Source of the DNA: Sternotherus odoratus | Taxonomy: Eukaryota; Chordata; Testudines; Kinosternidae | DNA: 64,000 nt | Assembly: GCA_032164245.1 (NCBI GenBank) | Contig: JAVMKO010000003.1 | Coordinates: forward strand, 11,480,651 to 11,544,650 | Direction: 5' to 3' | Shown: piece by piece, positions 25,166 to 35,381 of the stretch | Layout: the number at the start of each line of letters is the position of its first letter | How positions within the stretch are numbered: position 1 is the first letter of the stretch | Notes under the pieces: model-generated | Seen by the model: the letters and a program-made list of their open reading frames with translations, nothing else | Told to the model about the DNA's origin: nothing | The model's database searches: none | Program-made: the position numbers and the translations under genes

Positions 25166-25459
25166 CACCACGGCACGTCTACAGGCATTTCACAGCAATT
25201 GTTGAGTGTGTCGTTCAGGGAATTACACTGTAAAAACGTTTCCATTTTTTGACACAAACATATGGTGTTCTCTACAAGAGAGCATCTTCTGTGCTTGGAA
25301 GCAAGAATAACTCCAGCCTCCTCCTCTCTTGGAATGCATGCCATATTATTTATTGCTCACTGAGTGCCAAGTGCGGTTGGCGCTCTGCAGAGCGATAGGA
25401 ACAAACATGAACCCTGATCCAAGGTACTTATAATTGAAATCAGACACAGTCAAGAGAGG

Positions 25460-25725
25460 AAGGATGCAGCAATAGACGGGGACTTGGGAGATCTGGATTG
25501 AATTCCCGGTTCTGTTACAGACTTCCTGTGTGACCTTGGGCAAGGCACTTCTTTTTGTGGGCCTCCACTCCCCATCTGTAAATTGGGGAAAATAATACTT
25601 GATTCTTAGTCCCGGTTTCTGTCTTATCTTTTGAGACTGTAATCTGTTCAGGTAAGGGACTGTCTGTGTATGTACAGGGCCTAGCACAATGAGGCCCAGA
25701 TGATGCAATAACTGATAATACATGT
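25460..25725 (+). mobile_element. MIR-like SINE with second tail type
   Basis: Head 'acggggacttgggagatctg', B-box 'ggattgaattcccgg', core 'gtgaccttgggcaaggcac', 'ccccatctgtaaattgggg', then 'ggtaagggactgtctgtg' and 'acagggcctagcacaatgagg'. This is the most complete example of the chimeric head-plus-second-tail unit. Confidence 0.75.
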
Positions 25726-28390
25726 TGTGGAAGCATGTGCCACACAAAAGACTTTAAAAAGAATATTAAGGGCTAGCGTGAGACCTTACTTCTTGTCCTG
25801 TGTTAGGGGCGGCCTGCGGCTGTATCCTCCTGGGGACAGACCTGGTAAAGTAGTGAGTCATCCCTCTCCACTTACTCCCTGCACACGTGGTTGCAGTGGG
25901 ACTAGCAGCTCCAAGGAGCCTGCTTTCCTTCTATTCCCAGAGTGGTGAACTGGACAGACACACAAGTGAATATAGAGATGGGATTATGCCCCCTTACCTG
26001 TCTGGTAAAAGCTGGCTTAGTATTGATCAAATATTGCAAAGTGAAGCACTCAAAAGTCTCAGAGCCTTAACTCTGACCCTTTGTGTGCATACATCGCAAT
26101 AGAGCCTTTCCTCCTCTGAGGACATATTACATGCCTGCAGAACTCCTGCATCCATCACCTGCCCCCACTTAAATCATTAGCCAAGATCCCACTGACTTCA
26201 GTGGTGCAGGATTGGGCCCTGAGGGAGCAGGATAGGTGATGAATGAGGCAAGATTCTGTAGTGAATGAAGCTGCAGTCTGGGACATTCTTGCCTAATTCA
26301 TCGATGGGGTTGGTTGTCATGCAGAGAATGGGGACGGAACCACACATTAAAAAATGAGTATCTATCTGAGTACGTAGAGAATCCTTTTTACACCCACATG
26401 CACTCACACACACTGTGCACAATTCATTACTTTTTCACACTGCTTTGAGGAAACATCACACACACAGTGTGTACATTATGGTTCATTTTAGGGAAGCTTA
26501 TGGGAATCATTGGGCTCCATGTATTAGTCACAAAGATGATTAATAAGGACTTAAAGGTTCACATGCACATACTTCCATGTTAATGAAGCCCTCATGCTGT
26601 ATGCATGAAGCAGAACACAAAGCTCCGGAAATAGTTCTCTTCAATGTTCTTTCCAATGCTCCGATTTTTCAGGCTGCAACAGACACTGATTTATTTGAAA
26701 TCAGCATAAAATATGTACCAGCTCAGTAAATCCCTGAGAGATTCTCAGCCCTGGTTGAGTGTCCTCAACAGGCAATAAATCAAGGAGGCAATAAAGTATG
26801 TTAAATAGCTTAACCAATCATGATGTGGAGAGCCACCAAATGGCTCATTTAAATACTTACAGGACATTAACCAAATAACAGAGTTACCAGAGAGTCTATA
26901 CATCTCTCTTTCTCTCTCTCTCTGGCTATAGAGAGTGAGAGTGTAGAGTGGAAGTCTGAGGCATAAATAAATACAAAGGAATCACACAATAAGTTATTTT
27001 TCTTACTGTTTGATACAGCGAGGCAAATGAAAAAGTCTACATGGCCTAGGTAACTTCCTGTCTCATAAACCACCCCAGAGCATCCCCAGATGTACCAAGA
27101 TCAATCTGCTCCACCTTCGACAGAAGACCACCTCCATGAAGTCCCTTTGTTGGCCTCCTGAGTAACTGCAAAACATGATTCATTGTGTCAGAAAATAGAT
27201 TTTGATGAGGCCCATGGACATTCAAGCATGTGCTATTACTGACCCACCTCACATTTGCATGAAACCAACTTTCTCGGTTTCCTTGATTCTTTTCTTTCCA
27301 GTTGGCTGCTAGGATTACGTTTTGTATATAAAAAGGGTTTTTTTCAGACACCCCCTCCCTCCCAAAATCAATGAGAAGACTCCCATTGAGCTTTGCATCG
27401 GGCAGTCAGAGAAGGGAAAACACTACACATGATGCCAGGTGGGGTCAGGAATGACTCTTGCTGCCATGGCATATTGACAGGGAAAATGAGCCGTTCACAT
27501 TAACATGGAACACTGGATGTTATTAATCTGTTAGGAATAGGTCGGTGTGTACCAGGCAAGTAACGTCCAAGGACTACAGTGTTGATCTTTGTCCTCCCCA
27601 TCTTTTGGCTTTGTGTTTCTTGGCCTCTAAAAAAATGTGAGGGAACCGCTGCACAGCATCTCTGTGCCCTCTTGGCCAGCAGTTGTTCGTTCACAGCAAA
27701 CTGGAATTAGTTTTCATTATATGAGGTGGGAGCCGTGGTCATGTGGAAAAGTGGAAGGGTTATTCAGAATGAACCAAATGGGAACTTCAGTTCACTCACC
27801 GTTGTCCTTTGCAAACAATCTGGACTCTAAATTAAGCACGCAACACTGTGCTTGTGCATCCTCCAACAAAATGCGGGGAGTGGCCACCTCTACACACAGT
27901 GGAATAACCTTTTCAGATGTCTATTCTCACCTCAGTAGTTGCAGTTCTGTCCAATAGGCATTACAAGGAATAGCAAGCATGAAAAGAGGAAGAATATTGT
28001 TGTCACAGCAAAAAATCAATTGATGACATGAATGGAGGATTAATTACATTTATAGCAAGACTCTTATCTCTTCAAACCATACACACAAATAGGAAATTTA
28101 CACATACAAATAATTTTTGATTGGTGGTAGGAGTTGTTGTCATAGGGTCTGATACACAACACCCTGTAGTTAATGGCAGTCTTTCCATTAGGCCCAGAGA
28201 CATACAAAAATTGCTTGTTTTCTCTATTCCAAACCCCACAGAGATGGAGTCCTGCAGTCCTCCCTCCTGTCAGTGCAAGATTCGGTTTTACTGCTTTGTC
28301 CAGTGAAGCTTTGCATGAACCAGGCAATGGGGATTCTACCTCTTCACTTGGGAGACTTTTCCACACATCATCGGATTACTTATTAAAATA
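25726..28390. other. No gene seen
   Basis: AT-rich. (CT)n at 26902-26924. 'actgacttcagtggtgcagg' at about 26189 is a dispersed turtle repeat word. Frames up to 106 codons have no domain. Confidence 0.4.
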
Positions 28391-28428
28391 TAATATAATA
28401 ATAATAATAATAATATTAAAATAATAAT
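28391..28428. repeat. (ATA)n microsatellite
   Basis: Imperfect run of ATA/AAT triplets, about 38 bp. Confidence 0.85.
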
Positions 28429-28570
28429 TTCTAAGTATTTGCATATTGGTAGCAGCTAAAGAACAACCATTGTTGTATAAACGCTAGATGAAATATAAGA
28501 ATGAACAGTGAATACTGTTTCTCTAGCTCAGAGTGAAAACATCAGAATCAGTGATAACTAAATGAGCCTG

Positions 28571-29465
28571 TGTTGTAATTTGCAAGGCCAAGCTAAACTA
28601 GTTGTACTAGCCAACCTAAAACAAAGTCTGCTTTCAGAAAGAGATAAGTGACTTTGTAAAACAACTGTATGTAGAACCTGCTATCCCTGTTATGCATTGC
28701 TGTTTGTTTCTGTATTTGTGTGATAAATGGGTCAAACAGATTATTGTGATCTGCTATGCCCTAAAAGTAGATATGTTAAAGAAAGAATACCTGAAAGAGT
28801 AAAAGTAGTGAAATGTACGTTAAGTTCATCAGTTAGAAGAATGAATGTGAATGTATGTTTGGTTTATATAATAAAGCAAAGTTACCAGAACCAGCCAAGC
28901 TACTGTTTCAACATTGCTCGGTCGAAGAATACGCAGTATGAAGATAACTGAATGATCCTGAAGGGTGGGCCTAGATCTGCGCAGCCATTGCCAGATGATG
29001 AGGCTGAAGTATGAAGAAAGAAGATAGAGAAGGTACCCCATGGTCGTCATGAAAATACCATCTGCTGATGGATTATCACTTCAAGTGTTGCAACAGCATG
29101 ACAAGGCGATTTCCATAGACCTGAATGGGGACAGACTCCTATAAAAATCCAACTCAGACAAGTGAGAAACTGAGTCTGGTTCTGCGACCATCTATGCTCC
29201 AGGGGCATCCATCTGAAAGATGGATGAGACTCCGCCCCTTCACCCTCGTGGACAGGCTACCTGGCCAGTAGCTTGTCACAAGCAACGTTTAAGGTGATAA
29301 CTATAACAACTTTGCAGAACTTCGTAGGAATGAATGAATAAGTGTGTGTGTAGTAGAGAGAAATAGTGATTGATTGTCTCGTCTTTTCTGTCTGTGCTTA
29401 CAATAAATGTGGCATTTGCCTTCTCCCCTTTATAAGATCCTGCTGGTCTTTATTTGGTACAACGC
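28571..29465 (+). mobile_element. Probable solo LTR
   Basis: The order of signals fits an LTR: a TGTTGTA start, TATA box 'ctataaaaatcc' at about 29140, a poly(A) signal AATAAA at about 29403, a U5-like stretch and an end TACAACG that is nearly the inverse of the start. No internal coding region or second LTR is visible, so it would be a solo LTR. Target duplication not resolved; the exact ends are uncertain by a few bases. Confidence 0.45.
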
Positions 29466-29470
29466 CATGT

Positions 29471-29934
29471 CAGGGTTCTGTTGCACGAACCACTGTACAA
29501 ATACAGTAAATGACATCCCCTGCCCAAAGTCTAACAGAGAAGACATAGCAGGTGGATGAGATGAACAACTGAGTTGGGGAGGGAGGTGGAGGAGACGGTA
29601 TTAAAAAAAATAGAATGCGTGTGAATTGTTAGCCAATCAGAAACAGCAATTACAGCTTGCCAGATCTCACTGTTATGAATCTTCATCCTGGTAACCAATG
29701 TACACTTTTTCTTTCATTTCACCCTATCATGCTTGCTTGCTCTAACATGCTAATAGCTTCAGTGAGCACATAACTTTAGCAGTTCCCTTGAAGAATATGT
29801 GATCATGACAGAGAACGGCTACATGGAAAATTCCATCCTTCTTCTGGTTGGTTAGTCACTTTTTTGTGGGCTTTAATCTTTTTAACAGTGGGTAATCTCT
29901 ATTGACAAAGCAAAAGTGAATAGGTGATTGTCCT
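29471..29934. other. No gene seen
   Basis: Unique-looking sequence between a putative LTR and SINE fragments. Confidence 0.4.
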
Positions 29935-30015
29935 GTTTGACAGATGAAGAAAAATAAATTACGTGACTTACCCAAGGTCACTCAACAAGTCAGAACCAGA
30001 GCCATTAGGCAGGCT
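29935..30015 (-). mobile_element. MIR fragment
   Basis: 'cgtgacttacccaaggtcac' and 'aagtcagaaccagagcc' are the reverse complement of the MIR core and head. Confidence 0.65.
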
Positions 30016-30139
30016 AGTGCTGAAAATTTTCAGCTGGCTCCTATTGGTTCAATTTGGCAACTCTCTAACTAAGCTTCACCTATAGCCCCCATGACCATAA
30101 CATGTGAGAGCATCACAATGTATGTATTTTCACACCACC

Positions 30140-30285
30140 TCTGAAACATAGCAAAATTCTGTGATTCCCATTTTGCAGATGGGGAACTGAGGCATAGGGA
30201 GGCAAAGTGATTGACCCAAGGTCACATAGAAAGTCTCCAGGGAAATGAACCTCGGTCTCCCTGATCCAAGGCAAGTGCCCTAACT
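30140..30285 (-). mobile_element. MIR fragment
   Basis: 'tgattcccattttgcagatg', 'ggggaactgaggcatagg', 'gattgacccaaggtcacata' and 'gaacctcggtctccctga' in this order give a minus-strand MIR core and head. Confidence 0.75.
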
Positions 30286-31732
30286 TGGCACTTCTTTACT
30301 GATTTGTACAAACCTACTGGCTCCTGAGGTGACTGCTCCTGCAGAAGAAACTAACACAGACCAGCTGGAAGAATCTAATGGATTCTCCTGGAATTCTCAC
30401 TGAATGGAGGAGCAGGAGCAGAGGGCTTATGGGAGTTAGGGGACCCAGAGAGGCACTAGGTTGGTCAGTAGGCAGCACACAATTGCGGCTGAGTTCCAGC
30501 AGGGAGAGAACAGAAAGACAGACCTGGAAGAGGCAGGCTGGGTGGAAAGGCCCTGGGGAGAGCTTTCGGCTACAGAAAGGGTTGCATCATTCTGATTCCA
30601 CTGTTGCACTTGGATCAAAAGAGCTGTTCGCAGGACTCTGTGTTTGCTGTGAACTGGAATCAAAGGTCTGAGTGGAATATGGAGAAAAAAACCCACCCAT
30701 CTTAGGACCAAACGTCAATGGGAGGGGGCAAGGCAGGGAAGAAAGCATGTTCTCCGCGGCAGTTGACAATATCCCTGACGCAAGGCCCCTCACCTGACCC
30801 TTTCAGATGAATATTCCTCACTACAATAAAGTCTGTTACCTGGGATTGCCTTTCCATCTCCTCCTCTCCATAAGAGTTCTGAGACCTTCTAGACCAAAGC
30901 TTGAGTAAGTTGGATCTGGGTCCTTATCTCTATAAATTAGGGTCCATAACGCAGCAGATGGGGTTCATACTAAAAAACATCAGTTCTAAGAGCTGGATCC
31001 AATGTCCATTAAAGCCAATGGAAAGGCTGAAGTGGATGCTAGATCTGTCCTTCAAAGTTGATCTTTCTTTCTGCTGCACTCTTGGCTATTGAGTGACACA
31101 CAGTAGCATGAGTCTAACAGAGCATGCCTTTGTAGTCGATCGTTATAATGACCCTGACACACCTTTGTAATTCATATACATAGTAAAGATTTACCAACAG
31201 TCTGAAGTAATTGTTTTATTTTTCACCCCAGGCTGCTTCCCTGGGCATTTCCCTCACTTTTTGTCTGAGAACATGTGATAGGCCATGTATCGAGACGCTG
31301 ACTGGGATGGTATTTGCAAATGTCTTGAAAAGTGATGCTCCCTTCCCCTAGAGAATATGCTGTCAATACCAATGCTGAGCTGAACAGCTTTCAGATGCTG
31401 GACCTTCTCACCTGGCAGCTCAAGCACAGCCTGTGTATGTGTAAACAGGCCTTGGCTAATGATAAATGGGTAGCTGGACAAGCAGTTACCTGATTTCTGT
31501 GTCTAAACCCCTGTCTGGGTGAATAAATAGATGCATGCACAGTTTGATCACATGCAGCTGACAATGCAGCCTTTGCAAAGCAACTATCATCATAGGGTAA
31601 CTGGTTTCAAGGGAGAAGAAATCAGCGAAAGCGGAAAACATGGCCTGACACATTTTTAAACAAATTTTCAATATTATAAAATATGCCTGAGAATTCAGCG
31701 GTTCTAACCCTCAGGTAAGGAGAAGAGATGGG
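30286..31732. other. No gene seen
   Basis: A GC-richer stretch at 30370-30780 ends in 'ctacaataaagtctgttacc' (AATAAA at 30825-30830) and could be an LTR 3' part, but no partner end or TATA was found. The rest is unremarkable. Confidence 0.35.
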
Positions 31733-32045
31733 CTTGAGGTGCTGGATTGGAACTCAGGAGATCTGGGTTCAATGTCCACCTCTGCTACAGATTTCCTTTG
31801 GGACCTGGGGCAGGTCACTCAATCTCTTTGAACTTCAGTTCCCCATCCATACAATTAGGCCCTGATCCTGCAAATATTTATTCACGTCGGCTTCAGTGGA
31901 CCTGCCCCCATACTAAAAATTAAACACATGCATGGATTGTAGGCTCTGCACAGCAGGGCATTACACTCTGTGTTTGACCAGTAGCCCGTACAATGCAGCC
32001 CTGATCTCAGTTGGTACCTCTATGTGCTACTGTGATCTGAATGAT
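31733..32045 (+). mobile_element. MIR-like SINE with second tail type
   Basis: Head 'gaggtgctggattggaactc', 'agatctgggttcaatg' (B box), core 'ggggcaggtcactcaatctc', 'ccccatccatacaattaggc', then 'gtaggctctgcacagcaggg' and 'gtacaatgcagccctgatct'. About 70 bp of the 'ggccctgatcctgcaaat' dispersed word sits between core and tail, as if inserted. Confidence 0.6.
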
Positions 32046-32586
32046 AAATGAACGGTTTGCAATACCTAGCCTTTGCCACCTTCATTGTTGGCAAGAGAAA
32101 TTGTGTTTCAAAAGCATTTTTAAACACAAGTCAAACTGGGTTCCTGCCTAAACAGGAGGTAACCCATTTTAAAGAGTACTCGGGAAGGGTTAAAAACAGG
32201 AATATCCCATTTAAAAAGAAAGTCCCCCCCCTCCCCCATATAGGACCCTTTGCTGCAGGACAGTTTTTAGTGTGGGCAATGGTGTTCTATAAAGAAACAG
32301 ATTATTGTAATGCCATATCTTGATACATTATCTTTCACCCTTGAAGGAGCCTCAGGGTAGGCCTGTCTTCCTCCCCAGTCTCCCCCATTTGAGCTGAGTT
32401 GCTCCCTTTTAAACTTCCCCTTGAGTTGAAGCATGCTCAGCTGGTCTGGAGGGGTGAGGCTACCTGGGCCCAGTACTGTCCTTTATCTGCTTTGTATAAA
32501 GTGTGGGCTTTGCACACTCTGTCACATGGATGTTTACCAGGAATGCCTGCCAAGCACGTGGGGCAGCGTGAAAGTGCAAAGGTGTT
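32046..32586. other. No gene seen
   Basis: No domain in frames of 60-91 codons. A C-rich patch occurs at about 32224-32238. Confidence 0.4.
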
Positions 32587-32597
32587 TGTTTGAAAAT

Positions 32598-32814
32598 AAT
32601 CAGAGAGGTAGCCGTGTTAGTCTGGAATAGCAGAGGTAACATAGTCCTGTGGCACCTTAAAGACTAATTAAAGTTTTCAAGCATAAGCTTTCGTGGGCTA
32701 ATACCCACTTCGTCGACGAACTGCTTGCATCCGACGAAGTAGGTATTAGCCCACAAAAGCTTATGCTTGAAAACTTTAGTTAGTCTTTAAGGTGCCACAG
32801 GACTCTGTTACATC
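32598..32814. mobile_element. Inverted pair of a short dispersed repeat
   Basis: A plus-orientation copy (32598-32715, AATCAGAGAGGTAGCC... to CACTTCGTCG) faces a partial minus copy (32732-32814, CGACGAAGT... to CTGTTACATC). Together they form a palindrome with arms of about 80 bp centred near 32723. The whole insert is bounded by an exact 11-bp duplication, TGTTTGAAAAT (32587-32597 and 32815-32825), so both copies arrived in one event. Single copies occur at 42206 and 56188. Family not identified; unlike a normal tRNA SINE it has no pol III boxes that I can see. Confidence 0.75.
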
Positions 32815-32825
32815 TGTTTGAAAAT

Positions 32826-33443
32826 GTAACACGTGGACAGTGGAAGCTGGTATCATGGGCTGACCAGAGATGAGCATCGACAGCTCGAGAGTGAACAAGT
32901 AGGTTGGGTTTGGGGGATTTACTGTACATGGCCTTGAAAGTGAATGCAAGTGGCTTATGTTTGATGTGATAGACAGAGCAGGGAGCCAGTGGAGAGATTC
33001 AAAGAGAGGGATGAACATGGTCAAAGTCATGGGTTAGGATTATGATCTTCACAGTAGTATTCTGAATGGATCTGATGGGGGAAACTGCATTTTTGAAGGT
33101 TAGAGAGAAGGACATTGCTGTCATCAAGATGTGAGACTGGGAGAGCACGGATGAGAGTTTTAGCTGAGCGGATGGATAGGAAGGGCCATATCTTCGAGAT
33201 GTTATGCAGGAAGAATTGACAAGGTTTAGATATAGCCTGGATGTGAGGACCTAGAGAGAGTTCCGAGTTGAAGATAAGCCAAGGTTATGGGCCTGAGGGA
33301 CAGGCTGGGTAGTGGTGTCATCCACAGTGACTGAGGCAGGAGGTAGCAGGGAGGGTTTGGAGTGAGAGAGAGATTAGGGGCTCTATTTTCACCATGGTTA
33401 GGTTGAGCCGATGGCTGGACATCCACAAGGAGATGTATCAATG
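32826..33443 (-). mobile_element. L2/Rex1-like LINE, RT C-terminal part
   Basis: On the minus strand the decayed translation follows an L2/Rex1-type ORF2: 'MSSHRLNLTMVKIEPLI' (the region after the YADD box), 'PHIQAISKPCQFFLHNISKI', 'SNVLLSNLQKC' and 'FESLHWLPA'. Stops interrupt the frame. Its 5' side (right) ends at the Harbinger insertion; I see no clear continuation past 37760, so it was probably 5'-truncated near there already. Confidence 0.7.
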
Positions 33444-33796
33444 TTAGGGTATGTCTTCACTACAGCAGTAGGTCGATTTCCTTTAAGTCGATTTTTAAAA
33501 ACAGACTGTATAGAGTCGATTTTGTGTGTCCCCACAAAGCACAGCAAGTCGACAGTGTCTGTCCGCACAACTGTTGCAAGCATCGACATAGTGAGCGTTG
33601 CACTGTGGGTACCTATCCCACAGTTCCCGGAGTCCCCATCAGGCACCATTTCTAGTGCTGCACTATGGGTAGGCATTTCATAATTTCACGCCCTTTTTTC
33701 GTGCCGCTGACCCCATTTCGAGCGGTGCACTGTGGGTAGGCATCCCATTATTCGCGCCCTTTCTCCCCGCTTCGCTAACGCCATAGCACTGCAAGC

Positions 33797-35113
33797 ATGG
33801 AGCCCGCTGATGCCACCGTTGCAGTACTGGCCATTGTGCGGACCTCATGCACTGTTGTGGATTTTATGCCGTACCGTCTGCAGAGGAATGCGATCCGTAG
33901 ACAACTGCGCTTTCTGGACCCCGATGACAGTGAGGAGGAGATGGACCTGGACGTGCGCAGCAGGGACAGGGACACTGACATTTTTGGAAGTAGGGTGACC
34001 GACAATCTGGCAAATTTGGTGGCAATGGGGCAGGCTCATGCCATCGAATGCCGATTCTGGGCCAGGGAAACAAGCACTGACTGGTGGGATCGCATAGTGC
34101 TGCGGGTCTGGGATGACTCCCAGTGGCTCAGAAACTTCCGCATGCATAAGGGCACGTTCATGGAACTTTGTGACTTGCTTTTCCCGGCCCTCCGGCGCGA
34201 GAATACCAAAATGAGAGTGGCCCTCACAGTTCAGAAGCGAGTGGCAATAGCCCTCTGGAAGCTTGCAACGCCAGACTGCTACCGGTCAGTCACAAATCAG
34301 TTTGGGGTGGGTAAATCTACAGTGGGGTCTGCTGTGATGCAAGTAAGCAGGGCAATCGTTGAGCTGCTGCTACCCAGGGTTATAAACCTTGGAAACCTGC
34401 AAGCTACAATAGATGGCTTTGCCGCCATGGGATTCCCTAACTGTGGTGGGGCTATAGATGGGACTCATATCCCTATCCTGGCACCGGACAACGAGGCCAC
34501 AGAGTACAGAAACCGGAAGGGATAATATTCTATGGTCATGCAAGCAGTGGTTGACCACAAGGGACGTTTCACTGACCTGTACGTGGGGTGGCCGTGAAAG
34601 GTTCATGACGCTCGTGTGTTCAGGAATTCTAGGATATTTAGACAGCTGCAGCAAGGGATTTTCTTCCCCGACCAGAAAATTACTGTGGGGGGTGTAGAAA
34701 TGCCGATTGTTATCCTTGGGGACCCAGCCTACCCCTTAATGCCCTGGCTTATGAAGCCCTACACTGGAGCCCTGGACAGGGGTCAGGAGCTGTTCAACTA
34801 CAGGCTGAGCAAGTGCAGAATGGCAGTAGAGTGTGCATTTGGCTGACTGAAGGGGAGATGGCGTTCATTACTGATTCGCTCACACATCAGCGACAGAAAT
34901 ATCCCCATTGTTATTGCTGCTTGCTCTGTGCTCCACAATCTCTGTGAGAGCAAGGGGGAAACGTTTATGGCAGGCTGGGAGGCAGAGGCAAATTCCCTGT
35001 CCGCTGCTTACCAGCAGCCAAACAGCAGGGAAAGTAGAAGAGCGCACCATGACGCGCTGCGCCTCAGGGACGCCTTGAAAACCAGTTTTATGAGTGCCCA
35101 AGATGGCGTTTGA
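33797..35113 (+). pseudogene. HARBI1-like DDE transposase, three in-frame stops
   Basis: One frame runs for 438 codons and is broken only by stops: TAA at 34523 (codon 243), TGA at 34595 (codon 267) and TGA at 34844 (codon 350). The first 242 codons are open. Family motifs are clear: 'FWARETSTDWWDRIV', 'MHKGTFMELCDLLFPAL', the helix-turn-helix-like 'YRSVTNQFGVGKSTVG', then the catalytic Asp in 'GAIDGTHIPI' (codon 221), the second Asp in 'LGDPAYPLMPWLMKPY' (codon 309) and the Glu in 'MAVECAFG' (codon 345). Start chosen at ATG 33797, whose reading MEPADA resembles other reptile copies. The third stop fits a CGA to TGA change, i.e. CpG decay. Family role: cuts at the terminal repeats and inserts into TWA targets, together with the Myb-like partner. 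Not functional as written. Confidence 0.92.
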
Positions 35114-35197
35114 GAACCTGTTCCCTTGCTCTGCTCAGCCCTAAGCCTGCCGTCCTTGCACCCTCTTTCCCTCCCCCCTCCCCATGCTTGCAGAGGA

Positions 35198-35235
35198 AAT
35201 AAATTCACTGTTTTAAAAATCATGGTTTCTTTATT
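35198..35235. terminator. Convergent poly(A) signals of the two Harbinger genes
   Basis: AATAAA on the plus strand at 35198-35203 lies 85 bp after the transposase stop. On the minus strand AATAAA at 35235-35230 lies about 147 bp after the stop of the Myb-like gene. The two 3' ends therefore probably overlap by some tens of bases, giving short sense/antisense complementarity. Confidence 0.65.
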
Positions 35236-35381
35236 GCTTTATCACAAATACAAATACAGGGGATCACTGGCAAGGTAGCCAAGAAGGGGTGGGTGAGGAG
35301 GGAAACCAGCAGTCGCAGTGGTGGAGGAGTGGGGAGAGGGCGGGGGGCAAGACAGTATCTTTTACAAGTTTTTAGAGAAAC

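Noticed and set aside
30370..30890. Possible LTR ending around AATAAA 30825-30830
   Set aside because: No TATA box, no TG...CA ends and no duplication found.
33845..34227. Minus-strand frames of 60-100 codons opposite the transposase
   Set aside because: Antisense shadows of the transposase coding sequence; no motif of their own.
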